NCBI RefSeq assembly: GCF_000213655.1
Contig: NC_015554.1
Span: 3,720,001 to 3,784,000, forward strand
Direction of reading: 5' to 3'
Source of the DNA: Alteromonas naphthalenivorans
Lineage (GTDB): Bacteria > Pseudomonadota > Gammaproteobacteria > Enterobacterales > Alteromonadaceae
DNA: 64,000 nucleotides
Shown here: positions 19,704 to 28,996 of the stretch, one piece after another
Layout of the letters: every line of letters starts with the position of its first letter
How positions within the stretch are numbered: the first letter of the stretch is position 1
Position numbers and translations under genes: made by a program
Notes under the pieces: model-generated
Database searches by the model: none
What the model saw: the letters and a program-made list of their open reading frames with translations, nothing else
What the model was told of the DNA's origin: nothing

Positions 19704-20450
19704 ATGTATAAACTGGTACTTATTCGTCATGGAGAAAGTCAGTGGAACCTTGAAAATCGTTTCACTGGTTGGCACGACGTTGATTTAACTGACACAGGTG
19801 TCGCACAAGCTAAAACCGCTGGTCAGTTAATGAAGGACGCAGGTTTTGAATTCGATCAGGCTTACACGTCTGTATTGCTTCGTGCTATCAAAACATTGAA
19901 TATCTCTTTGGAAGAAATGGGTCAACATTACCTACCTGTTGAACGTCACTGGCGTTTGAACGAGCGTCACTACGGTGCGCTTACAGGGTTAGACAAAGCT
20001 GAAACGGCTGCTAAGCATGGTGAAGAGCAAGTTAAAGTTTGGCGTCGTAGTTTCGATATTCCACCACCAGCCGTAGATACTGACAGCGAACACTTCCCAG
20101 GAGTCGATCGTCGTTACAGCAACGTTGATGCCGAGATTCTTCCTCGCGGTGAAAGCTTGAAGATGACCATCGAGCGTGTACTACCTTACTGGCACGATGT
20201 TATTCGCCCAGACATTCAAGCTGGCAAGCGCGTTATTATCGCGGCTCACGGCAACAGCCTTCGTGCATTGGTTAAATACTTAGATGGCATGTCTGATGAA
20301 GACGTACTAAGCCTAAATATTCCAACTGGCGTACCTTTGGTCTACGAGCTAGACGAAAACTTGAAGCCTATCTCTAAAGAGTACTTGGGCGATCCAGAAG
20401 CGATTAAAGCGATGATGGATGCCGTTGCTAAGCAAGGCAAAGCTAAGTAG
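19704..20450 (+). CDS. gpmA: 2,3-bisphosphoglycerate-dependent phosphoglycerate mutase
   Basis: This 248-residue glycolytic enzyme interconverts 3- and 2-phosphoglycerate using a phosphohistidine intermediate. The N-terminal motif [20 protein letters not shown] contains the phosphorylated histidine. [20 protein letters not shown] and [16 protein letters not shown] complete the active site. The length fits E. coli GpmA (250). Longer in-frame starts exist upstream, but the ATG at 19704 begins the conserved sequence and has AGGT at suitable distance. The segment ending [20 protein letters not shown] is the normal dPGM C-terminus. It is a single gene with its own terminator. Confidence 0.97.
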   Translation: MYKLVLIRHGESQWNLENRFTGWHDVDLTDTGVAQAKTAGQLMKDAGFEFDQAYTSVLLRAIKTLNISLEEMGQHYLPVERHWRLNERHYGALTGLDKAETAAKHGEEQVKVWRRSFDIPPPAVDTDSEHFPGVDRRYSNVDAEILPRGESLKMTIERVLPYWHDVIRPDIQAGKRVIIAAHGNSLRALVKYLDGMSDEDVLSLNIPTGVPLVYELDENLKPISKEYLGDPEAIKAMMDAVAKQGKAK

Positions 20451-20505
20451 TCGATAGGTAATTATTAGAAAGCTAACGCTGACTATTAGAGCCACGACTA
20501 AAGAG

Positions 20506-20532
20506 CCGCAAACGTTGTTTGCGGTTTTTTTA
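20506..20532 (+). terminator. Rho-independent terminator of gpmA
   Basis: CCGCAAAC-GTT-GTTTGCGG forms an 8-bp perfect stem, followed by seven T. It lies 55 bases after the gpmA stop. Confidence 0.92.
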
Positions 20533-20662
20533 TATCTATTAGTCTCTTAAATACACTTCTCAAATCATTTCTTTTTTCTACCATTATCATTGTTACTAAT
20601 TTGTAAACACATGCTATTCCCATTACATTGCCATCAGGCTCAGTTTTTTCAGCAGGTGTACA

Positions 20663-21811
20663 ATGCAGGTGTCGGTCTTCAAATCAGCCAATAAACTTAT
20701 TACAGGTGAAGGGGCGTTAGCGAGCCTTGCTCATGAGCTTTCAAGATTGAATATAAAAGCACCTGCCATTATTACCGATAAGGGCGTAAGCCAATCTGGT
20801 GCACTTAGCCATGTTACCAATGTGCTGAATTGCGAATGCCCTATTGTGATAGACGATATTCCTCCTGAACCTGAAATAAGTGTTATTGAGCAAAGGCTTG
20901 CTCGACTAAAACAACATAAGGTAGACGGAATTATTGCCGTTGGCGGTGGTAGCGCAATAGACAGCGCTAAAGTACTTGCGGCTACGTTTGATTACACGGG
21001 AAATATTGCAGACTTGTTTGGCGAGAACTTGGTTGCAGGCCGCGCATTACCCCTTATTGCCATTCCTACCACGGCGGGCACGGGTTCAGAAGTGACCAAT
21101 ATTGCCATACTAGCCGACCCTATCGCGCACGTTAAAAAAGGCATTGTGAGCGACCACCTATTACCCGATGTGGCCATAGTAACGCCTGAAATGACATTAA
21201 GCTGCCCCAAACACATTACTGCCGCCAGTGGGGTAGATGCATTTGTGCATGCTCTGGAGGCCTACTTGTCCGTTAATGCCAGCCCTATTACTGACGCGTT
21301 GGCCAGCAAGGCGATGACACTTATCTTTCATTCACTTCCTGTCGCCTATGCAAACGGCCACGATGTTAAAGCACGGGAAGACATGGCAACCGGAAGTTTA
21401 ATGGCAGGGTTAGCGTTTGGTAACGCAGGCGTGGGAGCGGTGCATGCGCTTGCTTATCCGCTTGGCGGTCGCTTTCATTTGTCCCACGGTATGAGCAATG
21501 CAGTTATGTTGCCCCATGTTATGCGCTGGAATATAGGGGCATGCCAACAGCGCTTTATTGATGTGGCGGGCTTTTTACATTTACCCGTTGCCAATAAAAG
21601 TCAGTTAGAGATTGCTAATCAGGTAGTGGATGCCATTGAAGCGCTGTGCAGAAAAGTAGAGATCCCCGCTACACTACGTGATTTTGATATTAGCGAAGAT
21701 GCTATTCCCTTGTTGGCAGAAGAAGCGAGCAAAGTCACCCGTTTACTACGCAACAACCCAAGAGTACTAAGCAAACAAGATATCGTGCAGATATATACAG
21801 AAGCCTTTTAA
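20663..21811 (+). CDS. Iron-containing alcohol dehydrogenase
   Basis: This 382-residue group III (Fe-ADH) oxidoreductase uses NAD(P)H and a divalent metal. The dinucleotide-binding loop GIIAVGGGSAIDSAKVLA, the PTTAGTGSEVTN motif and the metal-ligand region (DAFVHALEAY, then AVHALAYPLGGRFHLSHGMS) are all present with their histidines. The substrate is not predictable from sequence. Members act on ethanol, butanol, 1,3-propanediol, glycerol or maleylacetate. No pathway gene is adjacent to narrow it down. The ATG at 20663 starts the conserved MQVSVFKSANKLITGEGALA segment. Confidence 0.92.
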   Translation: MQVSVFKSANKLITGEGALASLAHELSRLNIKAPAIITDKGVSQSGALSHVTNVLNCECPIVIDDIPPEPEISVIEQRLARLKQHKVDGIIAVGGGSAIDSAKVLAATFDYTGNIADLFGENLVAGRALPLIAIPTTAGTGSEVTNIAILADPIAHVKKGIVSDHLLPDVAIVTPEMTLSCPKHITAASGVDAFVHALEAYLSVNASPITDALASKAMTLIFHSLPVAYANGHDVKAREDMATGSLMAGLAFGNAGVGAVHALAYPLGGRFHLSHGMSNAVMLPHVMRWNIGACQQRFIDVAGFLHLPVANKSQLEIANQVVDAIEALCRKVEIPATLRDFDISEDAIPLLAEEASKVTRLLRNNPRVLSKQDIVQIYTEAF

Positions 21812-21982
21812 CCCCCAACCTAATGCTAATACTTCAACCGTTAGCATCCTGGTCTGCTTTGTTAACTCTACTGTTAAATGCAATATTGAACGATTTATAA
21901 AACGATGTGTATAAGTTCAATGTGAGCTTAATGGGCTTAGCTCTAGCTAACGCTTCCCTTTTCAAAAGCAAGGTTGAACCTA

Positions 21983-23174
21983 ATGAGTCAAAAGAATAGT
22001 AAATTGCTGTATATAGCAGGAGCATTTGTTTTGTTATGCTCTTTTTCTGGGGCTAGCGTAGCCCAAGATAATCAGCATGGCCCTCGCCCTGATGGCCCGC
22101 CCCCCATGAAGTCGACACCTGAAAGTGAAGCTATTCAAGCAAGGTTAGGTGACACTAGCACCCTTATGGGCTCCGTCCCTATTCCTGTGTCAGTGGAAAA
22201 CTGCAATAGCGATACTGGCGTAACCCGCTTGGTTTGCCTTGCCGATAATTTAAAAGGCAGTGCATCAGAAGAGATACTTGAGCTACTTCAAAAATGAATA
22301 CTCGGTAGAGGATGCTAAAAAGTGGAGTAATCTCCCCGCTGGCGCATTCCCTTCTAGACCGGGGGTATTTTTAGGTGAATTCGACGTAGAGCAGCGCGGC
22401 GTTGTAAAAGCAATTTTAATGGAAGCCGCGAGTTTAACTGAAAACGAGGGTTTCGATGAAATTGTCCAAACGCTAAATGCGGATGACTACATTGGCACAG
22501 TGAGTGACGATTACAAAGCGGGTTACTCATCATTCAATGGTAAAATTGCTTTTATTGGTACGCCCTCCACTACCGATTTATGGCAGCTTTATTACGGCGG
22601 GCATCATTTTGCCTTTTCTAACACCTACAACGAAGGGCAACTTGTAGGCGCTACCCCGTCTTTTCGTGGTATTGAACCCTTTCCTGCATTTGAAATGAAT
22701 GGCAGAACCAACAAACCTCTTCTTCAAGAAAGAGATACCTTTGCAACACTTTTGAATGCATTAACCTCTTCTCAACAATCGAAAGCCCGGCTTGAAGGCA
22801 CTTACAGAGATATTCTTGCGGGCCCCCAGGCTGACGATGCCATTCCAAGTACCCAAGAAGGCTTGGCAGTATCAGAACTAGATGATAGACAACAAGCATT
22901 GTTGCTAGACGCTATTCGCACCTATGTGGGGGATATTAACGACGCAGACGCTCAACGATTCATGGCAAAATATACCGCTGAGTTAGACCAAACCGTATTG
23001 GGCTTTTCTGGCACTGCTGACCTTAATAGTGAAGATGATTATGTGCGGGTGCATGGCCCTTCACTATGGATAGAGTTTTCACTTCAATCGAATAAGTCGA
23101 CCAATACTGTTGGCAATCACCCTCATTCGGTGTGGCGCGATATCACACTAGATTACGGAGGCCAAGATCAGTGA
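21983..23174 (+). pseudogene. DUF3500 family protein interrupted by a +1-type frameshift
   Basis: This is an exported DUF3500 protein in two frames. The first part (21983-22297) starts at an ATG with AAGGTTG upstream. It has a signal peptide (LLYIAGAFVLLCSFSGASVA) and ends at TGA in LELLQK. The second part continues without loss in the next frame from about 22285 (EYSVEDAKKWSNLP, RPGVFLGEFDVEQRG, LWQLYYGGHHFAFS, HPHSVWRDITLDYG), which is the family core. The break is at CAAAAATGA. Removing one A of the five-A run restores a single reading frame of about 396 residues. This may be a real inactivating mutation, a sequencing error in a homopolymer, or, less likely, programmed frameshifting. The function of DUF3500 proteins is not established. 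Confidence 0.75.
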
Positions 23175-23204
23175 TATTGCGTGCATTGGCGCGGGTTTTA
23201 ATGA

Positions 23205-23687
23205 GTAACTGGCAGCGTACTTATTTTTTCAGAGAACGATAACCAACTATCTCTTATCGTTACTTTCTCTTTGGATGACTTAGTTATCGTGGAACCAGAG
23301 TTTGAACGCTTAGCTAATGTTGCCATTGATGCTTCGCTGCCAGAACAAGAATTAGCTACGCTTCGCCGCTATATTAAGCCTCACATTGCATTATCACAAA
23401 CCTCGAAGCCGCTTTCACTAAGGGTAACAAATGCGTCTATAGCCGAAGCGAGCAATGAGCATATTGGTAAGTTTTCTCAAGTTAAAGTGAATATTGTTAC
23501 CAACCTAAACGATCCGACTAGCATGCTACCAATTACGTTAAATTACGATTTACTGATGCATGAAATTAGAAGCCACAGGGCAACAGTGTATTGGCAAAGC
23601 AATAATGGGGAGCTTAAGGGTATAGTGGATTTTGGGTATAAGTTGGTTGGTGGCAACCCACAAGTCTATGAATTAATGCGTCCCTAA
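23205..23687 (+). pseudogene. Probable 5'-truncated exported protein downstream of DUF3500 gene
   Basis: A frame open from 23205 encodes GSVLIFSENDNQLSLIVTF, then SLDDLVIVEPEFERLANVAI and on to YKLVGGNPQVYELMRP. The sequence looks like a secreted beta-rich domain, but there is no signal peptide and no good start codon. The only in-frame candidate near the beginning is a TTG at 23271, inside the conserved-looking part. In another frame a GTG at 23171 overlaps the DUF3500 stop (GTGA) and runs to a stop at about 23241. A second frameshift near the six-T run (about 23224-23229) could join it to this frame. The family is not recognised. It resembles the soluble part of HupE/UreJ-2-like proteins only loosely. 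Confidence 0.45.
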
Positions 23688-23725
23688 CAGATTGCTCACA
23701 TCTTTGTCTGGCGTGCCCTAGAACG

Positions 23726-23754
23726 AATACAAGGGCAATGATTGCCCTTGTATT
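23726..23754. terminator. Long inverted repeat between convergent genes
   Basis: AATACAAGGGCAAT (23726-23739) is followed after one base by its exact reverse complement (23741-23754), giving a 14-bp perfect inverted repeat. It sits between the rightward truncated gene and the leftward DJ-1/PfpI gene and probably ends transcription from both sides. T-runs are short. Confidence 0.7.
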
Positions 23755-23798
23755 ACCCACATGTTATTTCAGTAATAACCGCTAAGTTTTCAATAATC

Positions 23799-24473
23799 TT
23801 AGCTATTTAGTTGGTTAACTATAGCCTCTGCAACAGCATGAGCACTTGCTGGATTTTGACCCGTGATAACGCGCTCATCTTCTATAACATGTACATTCCA
23901 CGGCTGAACTTTGCTGAATTTAGCAGCTTTACGAGCTAATGCTTCTTCAAGTAAAAACGGAATATCGTTAATAGTGCCGTAATCCACTTCTTCTTCGCGG
24001 GTGAAACCGGTAACTGTTTTGCTCGCAATTAAGTCTTCGCCATTACTAAGCTTAATAGGCAATAGAGCCGCTGGGCCGTGACATACGGCGCCAATAATAC
24101 CGCCGTTTTCATAATGGGCAGCAGACAACTTGGCAAAGTCTTCGTTGCTTGCTAAGTCTGACAATAAACCAAAGCCACCTGGATAGAACACCGCATCATA
24201 ATCATCAATGTTCACGTTTGACACGCTCACGCTGTTGCTGGTGCGCTGTTTAAAGTCTTCGTTATTTAACACGGCGGCATTAACATCGTCACCTTCGATA
24301 TCGGTACCGTAAATAGGGATAGCACCACCATTGATAGACGCGATATCGTAATCTATGCCGTGTTTATTAAAAACATCGATTGCATGGGTGATCTCCGGCG
24401 AATAAGTACCGTTCGCTTGGTCAGTAGTTCCTAGTGTTGCGTGGTTTGTTACTGGGATAAGTATCTTTTTCAT
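23799..24473 (-). CDS. DJ-1/PfpI family protein (Hsp31-like glyoxalase/chaperone)
   Basis: This 224-residue protein is of the DJ-1/PfpI superfamily, in the type 1 glutamine-amidotransferase-like group. The nucleophile elbow GAVCHGPAALLPI contains the reactive cysteine. It is preceded by VFYPGGFGLLSDLA, whose PGGFG glycine loop and upstream acidic residues are typical. VITGQNPASAHAVAEAI closes the fold. Relatives act as glyoxalase III, deglycases or holding chaperones under carbonyl or heat stress, and the sequence does not decide between them. It is divergent from a LysR gene with 188 bases between them, so it is a plausible target of that regulator. Confidence 0.88.
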   Translation of the reverse strand: MKKILIPVTNHATLGTTDQANGTYSPEITHAIDVFNKHGIDYDIASINGGAIPIYGTDIEGDDVNAAVLNNEDFKQRTSNSVSVSNVNIDDYDAVFYPGGFGLLSDLASNEDFAKLSAAHYENGGIIGAVCHGPAALLPIKLSNGEDLIASKTVTGFTREEEVDYGTINDIPFLLEEALARKAAKFSKVQPWNVHVIEDERVITGQNPASAHAVAEAIVNQLNS

Positions 24474-24564
24474 GGGTTCTTCCTATGCGTAAGGCACATT
24501 AGCTGCGCCGTAGTAATCATGTGCATACACTATAGAATATCCCTGATAACTTGATAATATGCTA

Positions 24565-24582
24565 AATAGTTAAATCACTATT
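24565..24582. promoter_or_regulatory. Putative LysR-type binding site in the divergent promoter region
   Basis: AATAGT-TAAATC-ACTATT is a perfect 6-bp inverted repeat containing a T-N11-A arrangement. It lies between the DJ-1/PfpI gene and the LysR gene. A second short repeat, TTGC-N6-GCAA, overlaps at 24581-24594. These are typical positions for a LysR recognition site, but binding is inferred. Confidence 0.4.
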
Positions 24583-24661
24583 GCCATATAGCAACAATGA
24601 TAATCTCTAAAACGTAAAATGAATCTACAACACCGCGAAGTTGAATAAATGGAAAGTTAAG

Positions 24662-25552
24662 ATGGAAAGCTTTGAAGGCATTATAGAATTTGTAGCGGTA
24701 GCCGAGCGCAAAGGCTTTTCAGCTGCGGCCAAGCAACTAGGTTGCAGTACCAGCCACATCAGCAGGCAAGTTGCGCGTCTTGAAGAGCGAGTTGGCTGTG
24801 TTTTATTGGCTCGCTCTACCCGCCAAGTGAATTTAACCGAAAACGGCGCACTTTATTACCAGCACGCTAAAGACTTGCTTATTGGCCTTCAACAAGCCAA
24901 TGAGCAGGTGAGCCTTCAACAGGTAACACTTGATGGCGTTCTACGAGTAAGCTCCGCTGGCGGGTTTGCCGAGCACGCCGTGGCACCCGCATTAATGCAG
25001 TTTGCGTTAGCGCATCCAGAGCTTACTGTGGATATGGACTTTAATAGTCGCATGGTTAATTTTGTGGAAGACGATGTAGACTTTGTTATTCGCTATGGAG
25101 AACTGGCCGACTCAAGTTTAATAGCACGTAAACTGATTGAAAGACCCATGATGGCCGTTGCCACCCGGGATTATTTATCGCAATTTGGCGAACCCTCCCA
25201 CCCCAGTGAATTGAAAAAACATAGCTGCGTGATTTCTAACAACGATGTATGGAAGTTTTCAGAAAATGGAAAGCTTGAGAATATAAAGGTGAAAGGCCGC
25301 TGGCGCAGTAATAACGCAAATGCGGTACTTGCCGCGTGTGAGCAGGGTTTGGGTATTGGCTATATGCCTAAAAGCACGTTTAGTGCGTCGGTTGAGGCGG
25401 GAAGACTACAGCCTATATTACAGCCTTACTGGGGCGACGGGGCAAGCAGTTGGATTGTATATCAGAACAAACGCTTCATGCCGCTTAGGGTTCGAATGGC
25501 CATTGATTATTTGGTGCAATACTTCACTGATTGGGAAGACAAGGCGCTTTAA
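24662..25552 (+). CDS. LysR family transcriptional regulator
   Basis: This is a 296-residue LysR regulator. The N-terminal winged helix-turn-helix (FVAVAERKGFSAAAKQLGCS, then SHISRQVARLEERVG and LLARSTRQVNLTENG) is followed by a two-subdomain effector-binding region (LRVSSAGGFAEHAVAPALMQ through MAIDYLVQYFTDWE). It belongs to the CrgA/DmlR-like subgroup by the RSTRQVNLTE sequence. A TTG at 24641 would add seven residues, but the ATG at 24662 begins the conserved MESFEGIIEFV and is preferred. Its divergent neighbour, the DJ-1/PfpI gene, is the most likely target. Confidence 0.92.
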   Translation: MESFEGIIEFVAVAERKGFSAAAKQLGCSTSHISRQVARLEERVGCVLLARSTRQVNLTENGALYYQHAKDLLIGLQQANEQVSLQQVTLDGVLRVSSAGGFAEHAVAPALMQFALAHPELTVDMDFNSRMVNFVEDDVDFVIRYGELADSSLIARKLIERPMMAVATRDYLSQFGEPSHPSELKKHSCVISNNDVWKFSENGKLENIKVKGRWRSNNANAVLAACEQGLGIGYMPKSTFSASVEAGRLQPILQPYWGDGASSWIVYQNKRFMPLRVRMAIDYLVQYFTDWEDKAL

Positions 25553-25571
25553 AAATTTATAAAGATGCTAA

Positions 25572-25614
25572 TAAAAAACTGCCAGCAGGTTTATCATGAA
25601 AACCTGCTGGCAGT
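25572..25614 (-). terminator. Rho-independent terminator of the sugar-catabolic gene cluster (minus strand)
   Basis: ACTGCCAGCAGGTTT (25578-25592) and its exact complement (25600-25614) form a 15-bp stem with a 7-base loop. On the minus strand it is followed by six T. It lies 60 bases beyond the DUF1080 gene stop. The stem may also stop readthrough from the LysR gene on the plus strand. Confidence 0.9.
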
Positions 25615-25673
25615 ATGTACTGATTGTTATATAGCGCTTCGCTGTTTATCAGCAAAAAACTTGCGCTTATTAC

Positions 25674-26498
25674 TTACAGCTCTCGCACCCACATGTTTCT
25701 AAAGCTGACTAAGTTACCATGATCTTGAAGCTGAATAGGCTCACAACCATGGGCTTTATATTTAGGTGCACCTATCCACTCGGTAGTGCCCTGAATCTCT
25801 ACATGGTTTTGCACCACCACGCCGTTGTGAATAACGGTTACGTACCCTGGTGATTCAAGCAAGTCACCATCGAATACCGGCGCTTTATATATAATATCGT
25901 ATTCTTGCCATTCACCAGGCGCGCGCATAGCGTTTACCAGTGGAATAGTTTGCTTATACACACTGCCCGCCTGCCCATTTGGGTAAGTGGCATTATTGTA
26001 AGAATCTAGCACCTGGATTTCATAGCGTTGCTGAAAGAAAATCCCGCTATTATTTCGCTGCTGCCCTTCCATACCAGGCTCCGGCTGCGGTACTTTCCAC
26101 TCTACGTGAAGCTGCACATCACAAAAGCCTTGTTTGGTTTTAATATCGCCGGTGCCTGGCTTTACGGTTAGTTCACCGTTTGCGAAATCCCACTTGGCCT
26201 CACCGCCTTTTACCGACGTCCACGCCGACATATCGCTTGCTAATAAAGGGATAGCGTCAGAAGGAACTTCGTTCTTTTTAGCACTGACCACGGCGGGTAC
26301 TGGCTCCCACACTTCTGTTTTGGCCGCTTGCTTGCTGCGCTCAAGTCGCTCTGCATCATCAGCGAAAGCTAAAGGTGCCATTGATGCCACGAGTAGAGCA
26401 GCTAATGCAATTTGAGCGCCCGCTTTTAAAGAAAAGCGGGAGTTAGACGCCGCCACTTTAGGCCCCAATTCAGGAGCCGCGTTTTTGTATAATGTCAT
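25674..26498 (-). CDS. Exported DUF1080 protein, probable 3-keto-glycoside hydrolase
   Basis: This 274-residue secreted protein has a concanavalin-like DUF1080 domain. A long N-region and hydrophobic core (LKAGAQIALAALLVASMAPL, ending AFADD) form the signal peptide. The domain (about 75-274) shows NNSGIFFQQRYEIQVLDSYN, PGEWQEYDIIYKAP and QDHGNLVSFRNMWVREL, the typical core. DUF1080 enzymes have been described as 3-keto-disaccharide hydrolases that cleave glycosides already oxidised at C3. A GTG at 26513 lies inside the ribosome-binding region. The ATG at 26498, seven bases after AGGGA, is the likely start. It is the last gene of the leftward cluster, after the GMC dehydrogenase genes, which could produce its substrate. 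Confidence 0.82.
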   Translation of the reverse strand: MTLYKNAAPELGPKVAASNSRFSLKAGAQIALAALLVASMAPLAFADDAERLERSKQAAKTEVWEPVPAVVSAKKNEVPSDAIPLLASDMSAWTSVKGGEAKWDFANGELTVKPGTGDIKTKQGFCDVQLHVEWKVPQPEPGMEGQQRNNSGIFFQQRYEIQVLDSYNNATYPNGQAGSVYKQTIPLVNAMRAPGEWQEYDIIYKAPVFDGDLLESPGYVTVIHNGVVVQNHVEIQGTTEWIGAPKYKAHGCEPIQLQDHGNLVSFRNMWVREL

Positions 26499-26644
26499 GT
26501 ATTTTCCCTGCACAATTTATCTATTATCCAACTGATATATAGCCGCTAAACTTGACCGGCTGCCCAGTGATTTTCCGTTCGCGCCCTATAAGGGTTAATT
26601 TTGCTTATCACCATCAGTAGCAAACGGTGTGATTCGTGAAAGCC

Positions 26645-27262
26645 TTAAGTCGCCCACGCCTTGTCGCCTTTTTCGTAAGGCAGCTCACCATTGTAGTAAC
26701 CGGGAATGGCCACATAGCGTAGCACCTTGGTGGCGCCTACCTGCGAAGTGAAAAAGGTATACAAAGTAAGTTGTTTTAGTAACGTGAAATAGTGCGGGAT
26801 CGGGCCTTCACTGCCGGGCTCCCATTGGCTCGGTTTTGCTGTTGGAATACCGTTGCTAATACCTTCTGTCAAATTAGCGGCTTTCGCTTCTGTATCTAAC
26901 TTTGTAAACAAGGTTTCGCGCTGCGTACTACTTAATAGCAGGAAGTCTTTTTTAAATGCTTCATTGCTACGAACATTAATTGCCTTAATGCCCTCTTTAA
27001 ATGCTTTTTGTAACTTCGGGGTATAACAATCGGCAACAATCACCGGAATAACCAAGCCGACATTGGCGGCTTTTGCTCCAGGTGTATCAGTTTGCGGAAT
27101 AATGACTTCCGCCATTTCGTTAATGAGAGCCACATCTTCCTTTGAAAACCCGGTTTCAGACAAAGGCACAGGGGCAACAATGTCGTAAGCAAGCGCTTTA
27201 CCACCCACAAGGGCAGTACCTGTGGCGGTAGCAATGAGTTTTAATAGGTCTCTACGTTCCAT
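26645..27262 (-). CDS. Tat-exported small subunit of a GMC-type sugar dehydrogenase (gluconate 2-dehydrogenase subunit 3 family)
   Basis: This 205-residue protein matches the gluconate 2-dehydrogenase subunit 3 pattern (DVALINEMAEVIIPQTDTPG AKAA region, then FFTSQVGATKVLRYVAIPG). The N-terminus MERRDLLKLIATATGTALVG is a twin-arginine signal. In known glucoside 3-dehydrogenases the folded large subunit has no signal and is carried through Tat by this small subunit. The neighbouring large subunit here also lacks a signal. The ATG shares one base with the GMC stop (TAATG), so the two are translated together. It probably assembles with the large subunit in the periplasm. Confidence 0.88.
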   Translation of the reverse strand: MERRDLLKLIATATGTALVGGKALAYDIVAPVPLSETGFSKEDVALINEMAEVIIPQTDTPGAKAANVGLVIPVIVADCYTPKLQKAFKEGIKAINVRSNEAFKKDFLLLSSTQRETLFTKLDTEAKAANLTEGISNGIPTAKPSQWEPGSEGPIPHYFTLLKQLTLYTFFTSQVGATKVLRYVAIPGYYNGELPYEKGDKAWAT

Positions 27263-28947
27263 TACAAGTTCCTCCGCTTTAACTCTTCTACGGCAAAGCT
27301 AGCCGCGCGAGCGGTAAGTGCCATATAGGTAAGTGATGGGTTTACACAACTTGCCGATGTCATACATGCACCGTCGGTAACAAAAACATTGGGCGCGTCC
27401 CATACTTGGTTGTGACCGTTTAGCACTGAGGTTTTAGCATCTCGGCCCATACGTGCAGTACCCATTTCATGTATACCCATGCCTGGTGCGTAGTCTGCAT
27501 CCCAGCCATTCACGCTTTTAAGCCCAGCAGCCTCAAACATATCTATGGCGTCTTGCTGCATGTCTTTACGCATTTTCAGTTCGTTTTCTTTTATCTCAAC
27601 ATCCATCGCGAGTACGGGCAAACCCCATTTGTCTTTTACTTCTTTGTTCAGATAAATGCGATTTGAATGGTCAGGCAACATTTCACCAAAGGCAGTCATG
27701 CCTATTGTCCAACCACCGGGTTCTGACATAGCCTCTTTTAAGCCTGCACCAACGCCTAACTCGGCCACATCTTGTCGCCAACCTGAGCGGCTAGCGCCAC
27801 CTTGATAACCAAACCCACGCAAGTAATCTCGTTTGTCATCGCCCCAATTTCTAAAGCGCGGAACATAGAAGCCACTTGGGCGGCGACCGTATGTATATTT
27901 GTCGTCGTAGCCTTCAACTTGTGCTGAGGCGCCTACCCGGAAATGGTGATCCATCACGTTATGACCTAATTCACCGCTGCTGCTACCTAAACCGCCATCC
28001 CATACATCGGTGGCAGAGTTCATAAGCAACCACGATGAATTAAATGCAGAGGCATTCACAAACACGATTTTGCTTTTGAAAACGTATGTTTCGTTGGTTT
28101 CAGCATCAATAATTTCAACGCCAGTGGCGCGCTTCTTGTCTTTATCAAACAAGATTTCTTTCACAATAGAGAAAGGGCGAAGCGTTAAGTTACCGGTTTT
28201 CATTGCTGCAGGAAGCGTTGAAGACTGAGTACTGAAATAGCCACCAAATGGACAGCCCAACCAGCACTTATTACGGTACTGACAATTTGCACGTCCGTGT
28301 TCTGGCTTCGGCTCTGTCATGTTTGAGGTGCGACCGGGAATAATATGGCGAGCACCGCTATAGGCTTTTTGTACTCGTGCAGCCACGTCTTTTTCAACGC
28401 AGTTTAGTGCCATAGCAGGCTGGTAGATGCCGTCGGGTAACACGTCTAAACCATCACGGTTTCCGCTAATACCAGCAAACTTTTCTACGTAGTCATACCA
28501 AGGGGCTAAATCTTCGTAACGAATAGGCCAATCTACCGCTACGCCTTCTTTACCATTCGCTTCAAAGTCGGCTTTGTTTAATCGGTAACTCTGACGGCCC
28601 CAAGTAAGCGAGCGACCACCGACGTGATAGCCTCGAAACCAATCAAAACGCTTATCTTCTGTGTAGGGGTTTTCTACCTCGTTAGCCCACATGCCTTTAG
28701 TAGACTCATTCAGCGGGTAATCTCGCTTAAGTACAGGGTAATCAACTTTCATCGCCTGCGTAGGCAAGTCGCGATGTGGGTAGTCCCACGCTTCTTTGTG
28801 TGCGTTTTTGTAGTCTTTAATGTGCTCGATGTTTTTACCGCGCTCAAGCATTAGCACTTTTAGGCCTTTCTCGGTGAGCTCTTTGGCTGCCCAGCCTCCG
28901 CTAATACCTGAACCTACTACGATTGCGTCGTACTCGTTCGTCGCCAT
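27262..28947 (-). CDS. GMC oxidoreductase, probable periplasmic glycoside 3-dehydrogenase large subunit
   Basis: This is a 561-residue FAD enzyme. The N-terminal ADP-binding fold is YDAIVVGSGISGGWAAKELT with LMLERG. A four-cysteine segment (CQYRNKCWLGCPFGG) and the C-terminal GMC part (HEMGTARMG, then NVFVTDGACMTSASCVNPS) carry the catalytic His/Asn region. There is no signal peptide, consistent with hitch-hiker export by the downstream Tat subunit. Relatives oxidise the C3 hydroxyl of glucosides or the C2 position of gluconate and pass electrons to a cytochrome c. No cytochrome gene is present nearby, so the acceptor must be encoded elsewhere. The surrounding TIM-barrel, Gfo/Idh and DUF1080 genes favour C3 oxidation of a glycoside. 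Confidence 0.88.
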   Translation of the reverse strand: MATNEYDAIVVGSGISGGWAAKELTEKGLKVLMLERGKNIEHIKDYKNAHKEAWDYPHRDLPTQAMKVDYPVLKRDYPLNESTKGMWANEVENPYTEDKRFDWFRGYHVGGRSLTWGRQSYRLNKADFEANGKEGVAVDWPIRYEDLAPWYDYVEKFAGISGNRDGLDVLPDGIYQPAMALNCVEKDVAARVQKAYSGARHIIPGRTSNMTEPKPEHGRANCQYRNKCWLGCPFGGYFSTQSSTLPAAMKTGNLTLRPFSIVKEILFDKDKKRATGVEIIDAETNETYVFKSKIVFVNASAFNSSWLLMNSATDVWDGGLGSSSGELGHNVMDHHFRVGASAQVEGYDDKYTYGRRPSGFYVPRFRNWGDDKRDYLRGFGYQGGASRSGWRQDVAELGVGAGLKEAMSEPGGWTIGMTAFGEMLPDHSNRIYLNKEVKDKWGLPVLAMDVEIKENELKMRKDMQQDAIDMFEAAGLKSVNGWDADYAPGMGIHEMGTARMGRDAKTSVLNGHNQVWDAPNVFVTDGACMTSASCVNPSLTYMALTARAASFAVEELKRRNL

Positions 28948-28996
28948 GTTATGTCCCCTTAAACACGTACTTCATGTATGGTGTTTTCTTGTAAAG

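Noticed and set aside
22270..22310. Programmed +1 frameshift in the DUF3500 gene as the normal way of expression
   Set aside because: There is no internal Shine-Dalgarno-like stimulator or rare-codon/stop context of the prfB type. A one-base homopolymer change explains the break more simply. Kept only as an alternative.
26499..26513. GTG start five codons upstream of the DUF1080 gene
   Set aside because: The GTG overlaps the AGGGA sequence that serves the ATG at 26498, so it cannot be preceded by its own site.
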